Below are positions 25,086-32,847 of a DNA stretch of 59,828 bases, piece by piece. Position 1 is the first letter of the stretch, and every line of letters begins with the position of its first letter. The notes beneath the pieces were generated by a model, which ran no database searches, was not told where the DNA came from, and was given only the letters and a program-made list of their open reading frames with translations. The stretch is from NCBI GenBank assembly GCA_002476495.1, contig DLKL01000017.1, forward strand, positions 37,715 to 97,542, given 5' to 3'. The translations under genes and the position numbers were made by a program. The stretch is from Lachnospiraceae bacterium UBA7589 (GTDB lineage Bacteria; Bacillota; Clostridia; Lachnospirales; Lachnospiraceae).

Positions 25086-26615
25086 TTACCTCATTGTCTT
25101 ATAGACTTCCATAAGTGCCCTTCTATCTGTTTTACCGTTTTTAGTAATAGGCAGCTCCTCCATACATACCAGAATATTGGGCACCATATAATCAGGAACC
25201 TTTTCCTTCATCATCCTGATAATTTCCTTTTTATCAGGTGAGCCTACATAGCATGCCACAATCTTGCCTCTTTTCTCATCAAAAAAGCAGCAGGCCTGTT
25301 CAACAAGAGACACCCCTCCAAGTACGCTTTCTATCTCCTCAAGCTCAATACGATGTCCCATGTGCTTAATCTGAAAATCCTTTCTTCCGGAAAAGTAAAG
25401 TAATCCATCCTCACCCCAATAGGCCATATCTCCGGTATGATATATTATTTCGTTATACATATTGTTCAGCGGGTTCCGGGTAAATGCCCTGTCTGTCATC
25501 TTTTGATTTCCATAATATCCAAGCCCTACTGCAGTCCCGGAAACACATATTTCACCGGGTACCCCGGTAACAGCTTTATCTATCTTATTTTCTGTTTCAC
25601 TTAAGAGAATTACCCTCTCATTAGGAAACGGCAGACCGATAGGAATTCGCTCTTCATCTCCATATTCTCTGTCCAGAATGTGGTATGTACAATTGCATGT
25701 TATCTCGGTAGGTCCGTACAAATTCACATATTTTGCATCAGGGTAATAGGACTTCCATATATTAAGCTGTTTTACAGGCATCTGTTCTCCGCTAAACATT
25801 ATCTTGTTAATAGAATCCGGTGCCTTATACTTAAGCCCATGCAGTCTGGACAAGAGACACAGGGCAGAAACCGCCCATATCAAAGTAGTAACCTTATTTT
25901 TTTCTATCATATCCATAACCCGGTTAGGAAACATAAAATATGCCTTTGGAATAATAACAAGTGTTCCGCCCACCTTAAGACTACTGTATATGTCCTTAAC
26001 GGATACGTCAAAATCAAAAGGTGCCTGATTACCTATTACGTCCTTTTCCGATATCCGAAAAATATCAGTAAAGCAATCTATAAAATCAATAACCGATCTG
26101 TGGGATATAAGCACACCCTTAGGAACACCGGTTGAACCGGATGTAAAATTACAATATACAGGATCTGTATCAATCTGACTGTTTTGTATGGATATAAGCT
26201 TATCTTCATCGATATTACACTGGTTTAAAGCCAGTATATTCTCTGCCAGGAGAGTTTCTCCGTTATATTCACACTCTTTTAACTTCTCAAGGCAGGCATC
26301 CTTTGTTATAATAACCTGCGGGTTAAGAATCTGTAATATATTCTTAATTCTTTCATTGGGAAACGAAGGATCAATTAATGTGTAAAAGCATCCCGCATAA
26401 AGTATTCCCATGAAGCTTTCCAGAGTCAGTATGCTCTTATCCATAAAAACGGCAACAGGCGTAGCTGTACCTGCATAATCCGCTATTTTTGTCCCCAGTT
26501 TTTTTGCCGCAGTATATAATTCCCTGTAAGTACATTGTCCATTTTCATCAACTGCTGCCACTTTATCAGGGCATATTGCCACATCTTTTTCAAGATATTC
26601 CAAAACACATTTCAT
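25086..26615 (-). CDS. AMP-forming amino-acid:carrier protein ligase, DltA-like
   Basis: 509-residue adenylating enzyme of DltA length and order: phosphate loop FTSGSTGVPKG (~158), NQAPFDFDVSVKDIYSSL, YGPTE (~300), YHTGD (~393), and ITKNGKTDRR with the catalytic Lys495. It would activate a carboxylate and load the carrier protein. DltA has a Cys (Cys269 in the Bacillus enzyme, FCGE) that favours D-alanine; here the matching text is FSGE (Ser275), suggesting another substrate. I start at the ATG nine bases after AAGGAG; an upstream in-frame GTG has no ribosome site. First gene of the five-gene operon. Confidence 0.9.
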   Translation of the reverse strand: MKCVLEYLEKDVAICPDKVAAVDENGQCTYRELYTAAKKLGTKIADYAGTATPVAVFMDKSILTLESFMGILYAGCFYTLIDPSFPNERIKNILQILNPQVIITKDACLEKLKECEYNGETLLAENILALNQCNIDEDKLISIQNSQIDTDPVYCNFTSGSTGVPKGVLISHRSVIDFIDCFTDIFRISEKDVIGNQAPFDFDVSVKDIYSSLKVGGTLVIIPKAYFMFPNRVMDMIEKNKVTTLIWAVSALCLLSRLHGLKYKAPDSINKIMFSGEQMPVKQLNIWKSYYPDAKYVNLYGPTEITCNCTYHILDREYGDEERIPIGLPFPNERVILLSETENKIDKAVTGVPGEICVSGTAVGLGYYGNQKMTDRAFTRNPLNNMYNEIIYHTGDMAYWGEDGLLYFSGRKDFQIKHMGHRIELEEIESVLGGVSLVEQACCFFDEKRGKIVACYVGSPDKKEIIRMMKEKVPDYMVPNILVCMEELPITKNGKTDRRALMEVYKTMR

Positions 26616-26671
26616 TACATTTTGCTCCTTAGTTTTCTGTAATTCACAGAAATTCACTTTCACTAATATAC

Positions 26672-26677
26672 ATTATA
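26672..26677 (-). promoter_or_regulatory. -10 element of the dlt-like operon
   Basis: TATAAT on the minus strand, 57 bases before the ligase start. The best -35 candidate, TTATCA, has a long 19-base spacer, so the promoter may be weak or need an activator. Confidence 0.4.
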
Positions 26678-26762
26678 TTTCGACAATTTACAACAGTGAT
26701 AAATGTTTTTTAATCAATAATATGTTTTTTTTAAAGAATATTAAAAAATTCTTAATACAAAC

Positions 26763-26801
26763 GCCGGAGATTTTTCTTTTCCCTGTGGGATAGTCTCCGG
26801 C
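26763..26801 (-). terminator. Terminator after pilT
   Basis: 8-base stem GCCGGAGA / TCTCCGGC with a 23-base loop, 30 bases after the pilT stop, followed by GTTTGTATT on the minus strand. Confidence 0.65.
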
Positions 26802-26830
26802 ATTAGTTTTGGCACTATATATTCAAATTA

Positions 26831-27877
26831 TTATCTCTGATTTTCATAATCCTTTACATTGGAGCAATATCTTAAGGCGACCTCATTACTTATCTTCCGT
26901 TCTCTTACAAGGCGTCTTAAATCGGAATTCATCGTATGCATTCCCTGGGACATGCCTCCTTGCATGGATGATATAATCTGGTGTGTCTTATTATCTCTTA
27001 TCTGATTAGCGATAGCTTCATTGTTAATAAGTATCTCTGTAGCAATTGTCATTCCCGAACCATCCATAAGTGGAAGAAGCTGCTGGGTAACAACACCCTT
27101 CAATACGTTGGAAAGCTGTGTCCTTGCCTGAGCCTGGCCATGTGGAGGATAAGCATCTATTATACGTTCTATAGTCTGTGGAGCACTTGTTGTATGCAAT
27201 GTTGAAAGCACCAGATGTCCTGTTTCTGCCGCTGTTATAGCTGCACTTATTGTTTCATAATCACGCATCTCACCAACAAGTATAATATCAGGATCCTCAC
27301 GAAGTGATGAACGAAGAGCCTTTGCAAAGCTATCTACATCCTGACCGACTTCTCTTTGATGAATCATGGACTTTGCGTGATAATATACATATTCTATAGG
27401 ATCCTCTATAGTAATAACATGCTTTGCCATCTTCTGATTAATGAAATTAATCATGGACGCCAATGTGGTTGTCTTACCACTTCCGGTAGGACCTGTAATA
27501 AGAACCAGTCCTCTTGGTTCCTTCACCAGCTTTCTCACAGGCTCAGGTATGTTAAGTTCATCAAAGGTTGGTATATTCTCATTCAGTATACGATATGTAG
27601 CTGCCAGATTATTTCTCTGATGGAATATATTTGCTCTCACTCTGGTATTTTGATTTACCATCATGGCAAAATCCAAATCCTCTCCCGAAAGCACCCTTTG
27701 TCGCTTGTCCTCACTTAGCATCTCTAATATCATATCTGTAGATTCGTCTGCCGTAGGTGCCGGCTCAATCATTGTAAGCACACCATATCTTCTCAATGCT
27801 ATGGATGTACCTACAGTAATATGTACGTCTGAGCATCCCTTTGCCTTTGCATCCTCAATTAATTCAACAAATGTCAT
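26831..27877 (-). CDS. pilT: PilT, type IV pilus retraction ATPase
   Basis: 348 residues, PilT length (PilB would be longer with an extra N-terminal domain). N-terminal PAS-like part (SDVHITVGTSIALRRYG), Walker A GPTGSGKTT, Asp box ITIEDPIE, Walker B ILVGEMRD, His box STLHTTSA, and the C-terminal region that carries the retraction motif. It powers pilus retraction or other secretion-ATPase work. No pilB, pilC, pilin or other pilus gene lies in this window, so it is either an orphan acting on a distant locus or works elsewhere. Own promoter and terminator. Confidence 0.95.
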   Translation of the reverse strand: MTFVELIEDAKAKGCSDVHITVGTSIALRRYGVLTMIEPAPTADESTDMILEMLSEDKRQRVLSGEDLDFAMMVNQNTRVRANIFHQRNNLAATYRILNENIPTFDELNIPEPVRKLVKEPRGLVLITGPTGSGKTTTLASMINFINQKMAKHVITIEDPIEYVYYHAKSMIHQREVGQDVDSFAKALRSSLREDPDIILVGEMRDYETISAAITAAETGHLVLSTLHTTSAPQTIERIIDAYPPHGQAQARTQLSNVLKGVVTQQLLPLMDGSGMTIATEILINNEAIANQIRDNKTHQIISSMQGGMSQGMHTMNSDLRRLVRERKISNEVALRYCSNVKDYENQR

Positions 27878-27937
27878 TATTAAACCCCTTTCTGTACCTC
27901 TCCTTTATATACATGCCTTTTAAGTTAAGCTTGGGTA

Positions 27938-27967
27938 ATTATATCATACTTTTGTCTTTTATATCAA
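27938..27967 (-). promoter_or_regulatory. Promoter of pilT
   Basis: Minus-strand TTGATA (27962-27967), 18-base spacer, TATAAT (27938-27943), 60 bases before the start codon. Confidence 0.65.
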
Positions 27968-27994
27968 CAACAAGATTATATGTAAAAGCAAAAA

Positions 27995-28025
27995 GAAGCT
28001 GTGCAGATTTCTCTTACACAGCCTC
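27995..28025 (-). terminator. Terminator of the feoB transcript
   Basis: 9-base stem (GAAGCTGTG / CACAGCCTC, one G-U pair) with a 13-base loop and the tail TTTTTGCTTTT on the minus strand, 28 bases after the small Cys-rich gene. Confidence 0.8.
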
Positions 28026-28053
28026 CTTCATATATATTACGGAATTATTCATG

Positions 28054-28212
28054 CTAATTCTTTTTCCCCGAACAGGACGAAGTTTTTGTACAGCTGCCCG
28101 CGTATGGGCATCCGATACATCTTACACCTTTTTTCTTTTTTGCCCTGTACATATATATTGCAGCCGCACCTACGATGATAGCAAGAATACCCGCTACAAT
28201 AAAATTTTCCAT
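28054..28212 (-). CDS. FeoB-associated Cys-rich membrane protein
   Basis: A 52-residue gene starting MENFIVAGILAI, with one membrane helix, a basic stretch (RAKKKKGV) and a Cys-rich tail (RCIGCPYAGSC, then SSCSG). This layout matches the FeoB-associated Cys-rich membrane family, often coded next to feoB in Clostridia and sometimes fused to it. Its ATG lies four bases after the feoB stop, so they are co-translated. A likely role is capturing or shielding Fe2+ at the FeoB pore; this is inference from family context. Confidence 0.87.
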   Translation of the reverse strand: MENFIVAGILAIIVGAAAIYMYRAKKKKGVRCIGCPYAGSCTKTSSCSGKKN

Positions 28213-28216
28213 AATA

Positions 28217-30220
28217 CTACGCCTTCTTTAATTCATATTCCTGTTCAAAATGTTTGTTTGTTCTCACTATCAATGCTGCGATAATTCCAACAAATACAAG
28301 CACTGCGATAAGTCCGGGAACAAATGCCTTTCCAAGCTCACCTGTAGTAATCAGAGTGCCTATCTGATATACAAGGAATGCAACGGTATATCCGGTTCCA
28401 ATCTGTAAGCCTATACCTGCCCAAAGCCATTTCTTGCTTTGCATTTCGGAATTCATTGCGCCAAGAGCTGCAAAGCAAGGAGGTGTATAAAGGTTAAACA
28501 TAAGATAAGCAAGAGCTGCTACCTTGGTTATAGCCATTGTGGATGCAACTACATTACCGTCTCCCACAAGGGCAAGTTCATCAGTATCAATAAACGCACT
28601 GAGTCCGTAGCATACTGCCAGAGTACCAACTACATTTTCTTTAGCAATGAAGCCTGTTACAGCCGCTGCAGCAAGCTGCCATGCAGCCACACCAACTATC
28701 GGAACAAGAAGATGTGCAATAGGTGAAGCTATACTTGCAAGAATGGATGTATCCTCCATTCCTTCCTCAACAACCTCAAGACTCCAGTTAAAGGACTGCA
28801 TAATCTGAACTATAGTATTACATACAAGAATAATTGTTCCTGCCTTTACAATATATGCCTTACCTCTTCCAAGCATTGAGATAACCGCTCTCTTCAGGCT
28901 CGGAAGCTTATACTCAGGCAGTTCAATGATAAAGAATGATTTTCTGTACTTATATCCTGTAACAGCCTTAACGACCAAAGCTCCAACAAGAATAAGCATT
29001 ATACCGACAAAATACATTATTGGTCCAACCCACTTTGAATCCGAGAAGAAAGCTCCCACAAAAAGTGCTATAACAGGAAGTTTTGCGCCACATGGCATAA
29101 ATGGAGTAAGCATTGCTGTGGCTCTTCTTTCCCTCTCGTTTCTGATTGTACGGCATGCCATAATTCCCGGAATGGCACAGCCTGTACCGATTACCATAGG
29201 AATAACTGACTTTCCCGAAAGTCCTACTCTTTTAAATATAGGATCAAGGACTACAGTTGCTCTTGCCATATATCCACAATCCTCAAGCAAAGCTATAAGG
29301 AAATACATTACCATAACTAATGGCAGGAAGCCAACAACGGCTCCTACACCGCCAATAATACCATCAACTAAAAGTGACTGAAGAAACGGATTAGCATTTT
29401 CAACCTTTCCTGCTACCCACTCCTGGAAGGTTTCTATCCATCCGGTAAGCCAGTCGGCAATCCAGGTGCCGACTGTAGACTGGGAAATGTAAAATACAAG
29501 GAACATAACCACAGCGAAGATAGGAATACCAAGCCATGGGCTGGTAAGAACCTTATCTATCTTATCCTGTCCATTCTTTTCTCTGGTAAGCACCTTTCTT
29601 TTTTCGACCTTCTTAACAATTCCGTTAACAAAATCAAATCTCTTTCTGTCGGCCTCCTCAACAGCGTCCTTACTATGTAAGTCAATATCATCCTGAACGT
29701 AAGGAGCCTCCTGTCCTTTATTGTTTAAGCTCGCTGCCTTTTCAACAACCTGCTTCAAGCCGGTGTGCTCTGCCGATGCCGATACGGTCTTGATAACCGG
29801 ACATTTTAGTAATGTTGACAAGGTGTCCACATCTATTGTTGTATTCTTTTTTTCATTGATGTCACTTTTATTCAATGCCACTACCACAGGAATTCCAAGT
29901 TCAAGAAGCTGTGTGGTAAAAAACAGGCTTCTGCTAAGATTAGTAGCATCCACTATATTAATAATGGCATCAGGATTTTCATTCTTTACATAACCACTTG
30001 TTATACTTTCCTCTGATGTAAAAGGAGACATTGAATATGCACCCGGTAAATCTACCGCAATCAACTTTTCCTCTCCATCATAGTAGGCCTTTTTTATCGG
30101 GCTTTCCTTTTTTTCTACTGTAACTCCGGCCCAGTTTCCAACTTTTTCATTTCTACCGGTTAAGGCATTGTACATAGTAGTTTTTCCACTGTTTGGGTTA
30201 CCTGTCAATGCAATTCTCAT
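28217..30220 (-). CDS. feoB: Ferrous iron transporter FeoB
   Basis: 667 residues. N-terminal G domain: G1 GNPNSGKTT, G2 TVEKKE, G3 DLPGAYS, G4 NKSD. A helical GDI region follows, then the membrane part with Gate repeats (MARATVVLDPIFKRVGLSGKS, GTGCAIPGIMACRTI). It imports Fe2+ under anaerobic conditions. The start is the ATG seven bases after GAGGAGG; a TTG seven codons upstream overlaps that site. It has its own promoter and two DtxR-type palindromes, separate from feoA. The C-terminal FeoC-like part is absent, and a small Cys-rich protein follows. Confidence 0.97.
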   Translation of the reverse strand: MRIALTGNPNSGKTTMYNALTGRNEKVGNWAGVTVEKKESPIKKAYYDGEEKLIAVDLPGAYSMSPFTSEESITSGYVKNENPDAIINIVDATNLSRSLFFTTQLLELGIPVVVALNKSDINEKKNTTIDVDTLSTLLKCPVIKTVSASAEHTGLKQVVEKAASLNNKGQEAPYVQDDIDLHSKDAVEEADRKRFDFVNGIVKKVEKRKVLTREKNGQDKIDKVLTSPWLGIPIFAVVMFLVFYISQSTVGTWIADWLTGWIETFQEWVAGKVENANPFLQSLLVDGIIGGVGAVVGFLPLVMVMYFLIALLEDCGYMARATVVLDPIFKRVGLSGKSVIPMVIGTGCAIPGIMACRTIRNERERRATAMLTPFMPCGAKLPVIALFVGAFFSDSKWVGPIMYFVGIMLILVGALVVKAVTGYKYRKSFFIIELPEYKLPSLKRAVISMLGRGKAYIVKAGTIILVCNTIVQIMQSFNWSLEVVEEGMEDTSILASIASPIAHLLVPIVGVAAWQLAAAAVTGFIAKENVVGTLAVCYGLSAFIDTDELALVGDGNVVASTMAITKVAALAYLMFNLYTPPCFAALGAMNSEMQSKKWLWAGIGLQIGTGYTVAFLVYQIGTLITTGELGKAFVPGLIAVLVFVGIIAALIVRTNKHFEQEYELKKA

Positions 30221-30270
30221 TTTACATCCTCCTCTTTTCAATATGATGGAAACCTTTTAGGTTTTCGCTG

Positions 30271-30286
30271 TTAGCTATTTCTAACT
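30271..30286. promoter_or_regulatory. DtxR-type operator A upstream of feoB
   Basis: GTTAG-N6-CTAAC palindrome (centre CTATTT), in the feoB leader about 51 bases before the start codon. Same half-sites as operators at 30295 and 30651; resembles DtxR/IdeR boxes with TTAG/CTAA halves. Confidence 0.7.
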
Positions 30287-30294
30287 CATATTTG

Positions 30295-30310
30295 TTAGTA
30301 ATGTCTAACT
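30295..30310. promoter_or_regulatory. DtxR-type operator B upstream of feoB
   Basis: GTTAG-N6-CTAAC palindrome (centre TAATGT), 24 bases from operator A (first base to first base), and 6 bases after the feoB -10, so it covers the transcription start. Confidence 0.72.
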
Positions 30311-30315
30311 TCAAT

Positions 30316-30345
30316 TTATAAAATAAAGAACCGACGATTGTCAAT
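30316..30345 (-). promoter_or_regulatory. Promoter of feoB
   Basis: Minus-strand TTGACA (30340-30345), 18-base spacer, TATAAA (30316-30321). Operator B begins right after the -10, as expected for repression by a metal-bound DtxR protein. Confidence 0.7.
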
Positions 30346-30378
30346 TCCCTATTTTCTGACATTAATATATCCTACAGA

Positions 30379-30591
30379 CTACACCAGAATAGCCTTTGCC
30401 AGATCATTGTCTATATTATATCTTGCATCCTTTATTGAAACAACGCATCCACCCTTCACTCGGGAGACAACAGTTATCGGCTCCCCACTATAGCATCCTA
30501 AAGAAAAGAGAAATGCCTTAAGATCCTCGTCATTGGACGCAATATCCTTAACTGTATAAACCTCTTCAACATTTGCTTCAGTTAAATTCAT
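30379..30591 (-). CDS. feoA: FeoA
   Basis: 70-residue SH3-like FeoA protein, the partner of FeoB. Family pattern: an N-terminal beta strand with YTVKDI, then FLFSLGCYSGEPITVVSRVKGGCVVSIKDARYNIDNDLAKAILV with the conserved Leu-Ala core. It is on the same strand as feoB but 158 bases upstream with a separate promoter and operator for each, so it can be tuned apart from the transporter. Confidence 0.92.
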   Translation of the reverse strand: MNLTEANVEEVYTVKDIASNDEDLKAFLFSLGCYSGEPITVVSRVKGGCVVSIKDARYNIDNDLAKAILV

Positions 30592-30650
30592 AATACCACC
30601 CTTTTCTCTCCGGGATTATCCCTTCGTATGTATAATCACTATGCAATACT

Positions 30651-30668
30651 GGTTAGCTTTCTCTAACC
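30651..30668. promoter_or_regulatory. DtxR-type operator upstream of feoA
   Basis: GGTTAG-N6-CTAACC palindrome (centre CTTTCT), 8 bases after the feoA -10. It matches the two feoB operators in half-site and spacing and has one more paired base at each end. Confidence 0.75.
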
Positions 30669-30675
30669 TTTAATG

Positions 30676-30704
30676 AGTGTATTACTTTTTTAGAGTATTG
30701 TCAA
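30676..30704 (-). promoter_or_regulatory. Promoter of feoA
   Basis: Minus-strand TTGACA (30699-30704), 17-base spacer, TACACT (30676-30681). Confidence 0.68.
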
Positions 30705-30782
30705 TAGCTTTTTCAACTAAGTTTTTAATTTATGCACGTCCCACAATATAATATATGACAGAAACCACATAAATATATTTGT

Positions 30783-30825
30783 TTGTACTTTTTGAACAGT
30801 AGTGATATTATTATATTAATAATAT
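30783..30825 (+). promoter_or_regulatory. Promoter of the DtxR-type gene with an AT-rich palindrome
   Basis: TTGTAC (30783-30788), 17-base spacer, TATTAT (30806-30811). A perfect 9-base-arm palindrome (ATATTATTA / TAATAATAT, 30805-30825) overlaps the -10 and start point. It does not match the GTTAG/CTAAC operators, so it is either a different site or simple AT-rich sequence. Confidence 0.5.
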
Positions 30826-30882
30826 TAATAGTGTTGTTGTTTAACCGGCACGATAATTACAGAATTATAAGGAGATTTAATT

Positions 30883-31269
30883 ATGAGTTATATAAAGCAC
30901 AAGGCAGAAGAATCTGTTGAGGATTATCTGGAAGCAATTCTTATACTTCACAACCGGATAGGCAGGGTGCGTTCCATAGACGTAGCCAAAGAGCTTGATT
31001 TTAGTAAACCAAGCGTAAGTGTTGCCATGAAAAACCTAAGGAATAAGGACTATATAACTGTAGATTCGGATGGATTTATATCTCTTACACCTACCGGAAA
31101 GGAGCGTGCAAAAAACGTTTTTGAAAAGCATACCATTCTCTCCGAATGGCTTATAAGTCTTGGTGTCAAACGGGAAACTGCCCTTGAGGATGCCTGTAAA
31201 ATGGAGCATGACTTAAGTGAGGAGAGTTTTCAGGCAATCAAAAAGGCAGTATTAAAGGAACAGGCATAG
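30883..31269 (+). CDS. DtxR/MntR-family metalloregulator, short form
   Basis: 128 residues, winged helix plus dimerisation domain, no SH3-like domain, so closer to MntR in length. HTH: RSIDVAKELDFSKPSVSVAMKNLRNK. Ligand positions by alignment to known members: Asp14 and Glu17 (as in MntR D8/E11), His83, then Cys105, Glu108, His109 in EDACKMEHDLS. Cys at the fifth position is the DtxR (iron) choice, while Asp14 is the MntR choice, so it is a hybrid. Divergent from feoA, it is the natural repressor for the GTTAG-N6-CTAAC sites. AAGGAG precedes the ATG. Confidence 0.9.
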   Translation: MSYIKHKAEESVEDYLEAILILHNRIGRVRSIDVAKELDFSKPSVSVAMKNLRNKDYITVDSDGFISLTPTGKERAKNVFEKHTILSEWLISLGVKRETALEDACKMEHDLSEESFQAIKKAVLKEQA

Positions 31270-31287
31270 TATTTTGCTATGCCTGTT
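31259..31287. terminator. Bidirectional terminator overlapping both stop codons
   Basis: Perfect 11-base stem AACAGGCATAG / CTATGCCTGTT with a 7-base loop. Each arm contains the stop codon of one convergent gene (the DtxR-type gene at 31267-31269, the flavoprotein at 31277-31279). Confidence 0.8.
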
Positions 31288-32752
31288 TCTCATGATATAT
31301 TTTTTCCGTATTAACATTCCACATGATATTTCTGTCACTTTCCTCTCCACGGATAAGCTTTACAGCTTCCATGGCCGTTATCATTGAATGATCCATATTG
31401 TTATATCTGTGCTGTCCGTTTCTTCCGACACAATACAGATTATCAAATCGGTTTAGAAATGCCTTCACCTTGTCAAAATTCTCATATGTATCAAAATATG
31501 CCGGATATGCCTTTTTAATCTTCTCCATATGATAATCCAGTACATCCGAATCATTGGAAATAAGATTAATTTTCACCATTTCACTTATGGCAAAACGGGC
31601 AAATTCCTCCTCATTCATTTCCCAGAAGCTGTCCCCTTCATCGACAAAATACTCCAGGCCGAGCCACACATTTTCACTAGGATTTTTCACAAGATACGGT
31701 GACCAGTTATTATATATCTGCAGCCTGCCCATTTTTACCGAGGTATCCTGGACATATATCCAGCAATCCGGAACAATATTCCCGTTTTTCTTATTAACCA
31801 GCCTGAAGTTTTTTACAAGCACTCCCAGAGTCATATAATCCCTGTAGGGCAGACCCTTTCCTATCGCATGCACATCCTCCGGCACATCATCCATAGCTAA
31901 TATCAAATCCTTTACAGGCATTGAGGATATAATATAATCTCCCGAAACAGATACCTTTTCCCCATCCTTTATGTATATTACCTCTTTTTTAACCGGATCA
32001 ACCTTTACAACACTTGCTCCTAATATCAAAGTTCCTCCATTTTCCCTGACTCTTTGGGCAACATTTTCCCACATCTGTCCCGGCCCAAATTTAGGATATT
32101 TGAATTCTTCTATGAGAGAGGTTTCTATTTTTCTGTTTTTCTGTTTTAATTTTTTTCCAATAATATCCTTTAACAATGCCCTGATTGAAAGCCCTTTTAC
32201 TCTCTGGGCTCCCCAGGATGCATCGATATCTCTCGGATGTCTGCCCCAGAGGTTTTCTGTGTATGATTCAAAAAACATTCTGTACAGCTTCTTTCCAAAT
32301 CTGTTAATATAAAAATTCTCCAGATTAGTCTCGGGTCTTTTGTGAATAACAGATGCAATATAACTAAATCCCACGCCTATGGTTGAAAAAAAACCCATAT
32401 TCTTAAGTGTAGATTTATTTAATGTTACGGGATAATCAAAAAATTTGCCTTCATACAGGATTCTTGACACTCTTTTTCTTCTTAGCATAACCAGGTCAGC
32501 AGTCTCCGGGTTACAATCGACGGATTCCATAGGTAATATCTCATTCCAGAATGTATTTACCAATTCACTCTTTGAAAAAAAACGATGTCCTCCCATGTCC
32601 ATCCTGTTTCCTCTATAATTAACAGTCTTGGATATTCCTCCAATTTCCTGACTCTCTTCTAAAATTAAAATTTCATAGTCTTTTCCTTTGCAAAGCTCAA
32701 AGGCTGCTGTAAGCCCTGCGGGTCCGGCTCCTATAATTATCACTTTTTTCAT
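31277..32752 (-). CDS. FAD-dependent oxidoreductase, UDP-galactopyranose mutase/amine-oxidase-like
   Basis: 491 residues. N-terminal dinucleotide-binding motif IIGAGPAGLTAAFELC and GGISKTVNYRGNRMDMGGHRFF, then FESYTENLWGRHPRDIDASWGAQRVKG, and a C-terminal FAD motif NLYCVGRNGQHRYNNMDHSM. This outline is shared by UDP-galactopyranose-mutase-like and protoporphyrinogen-oxidase-like proteins often found in surface-polysaccharide loci. The substrate is probably a nucleotide sugar or lipid-linked sugar, but that is inferred from family and from the upstream glycosyltransferase genes. A hairpin lies just before its ribosome site. Confidence 0.8.
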   Translation of the reverse strand: MKKVIIIGAGPAGLTAAFELCKGKDYEILILEESQEIGGISKTVNYRGNRMDMGGHRFFSKSELVNTFWNEILPMESVDCNPETADLVMLRRKRVSRILYEGKFFDYPVTLNKSTLKNMGFFSTIGVGFSYIASVIHKRPETNLENFYINRFGKKLYRMFFESYTENLWGRHPRDIDASWGAQRVKGLSIRALLKDIIGKKLKQKNRKIETSLIEEFKYPKFGPGQMWENVAQRVRENGGTLILGASVVKVDPVKKEVIYIKDGEKVSVSGDYIISSMPVKDLILAMDDVPEDVHAIGKGLPYRDYMTLGVLVKNFRLVNKKNGNIVPDCWIYVQDTSVKMGRLQIYNNWSPYLVKNPSENVWLGLEYFVDEGDSFWEMNEEEFARFAISEMVKINLISNDSDVLDYHMEKIKKAYPAYFDTYENFDKVKAFLNRFDNLYCVGRNGQHRYNNMDHSMITAMEAVKLIRGEESDRNIMWNVNTEKIYHEKQA

Positions 32753-32768
32753 ATTTTCTCCTAAAATT

Positions 32769-32808
32769 GGGCTGCCCTATGACATAATAAGCAAGCATAA
32801 GGCAGCCC
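32769..32808 (-). terminator. Hairpin between the surface-protein gene and the flavoprotein gene
   Basis: 13-base stem with one G-U pair (core GGGCTGCC / GGCAGCCC) and a 14-base loop, 39 bases after the surface-protein stop. The tail is short (AATTTTAGG) and runs into the next ribosome site, so it may attenuate rather than end transcription. Confidence 0.6.
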
Positions 32809-32847
32809 GGTGTGCCCTAATTATTTCCATTTGTTGCCGTGGAAAAA

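Noticed and set aside
26831..27877. Assigning the secretion ATPase as PilB or GspE
   Set aside because: 348 residues with no N-terminal MshEN-type domain and no four-Cys insert; it fits PilT.
30251..30266. A fourth metal operator (AAACCT-TTT-AGGTTT) in the feoB leader
   Set aside because: Half-sites and spacing differ from GTTAG-N6-CTAAC; better read as a small hairpin or chance.
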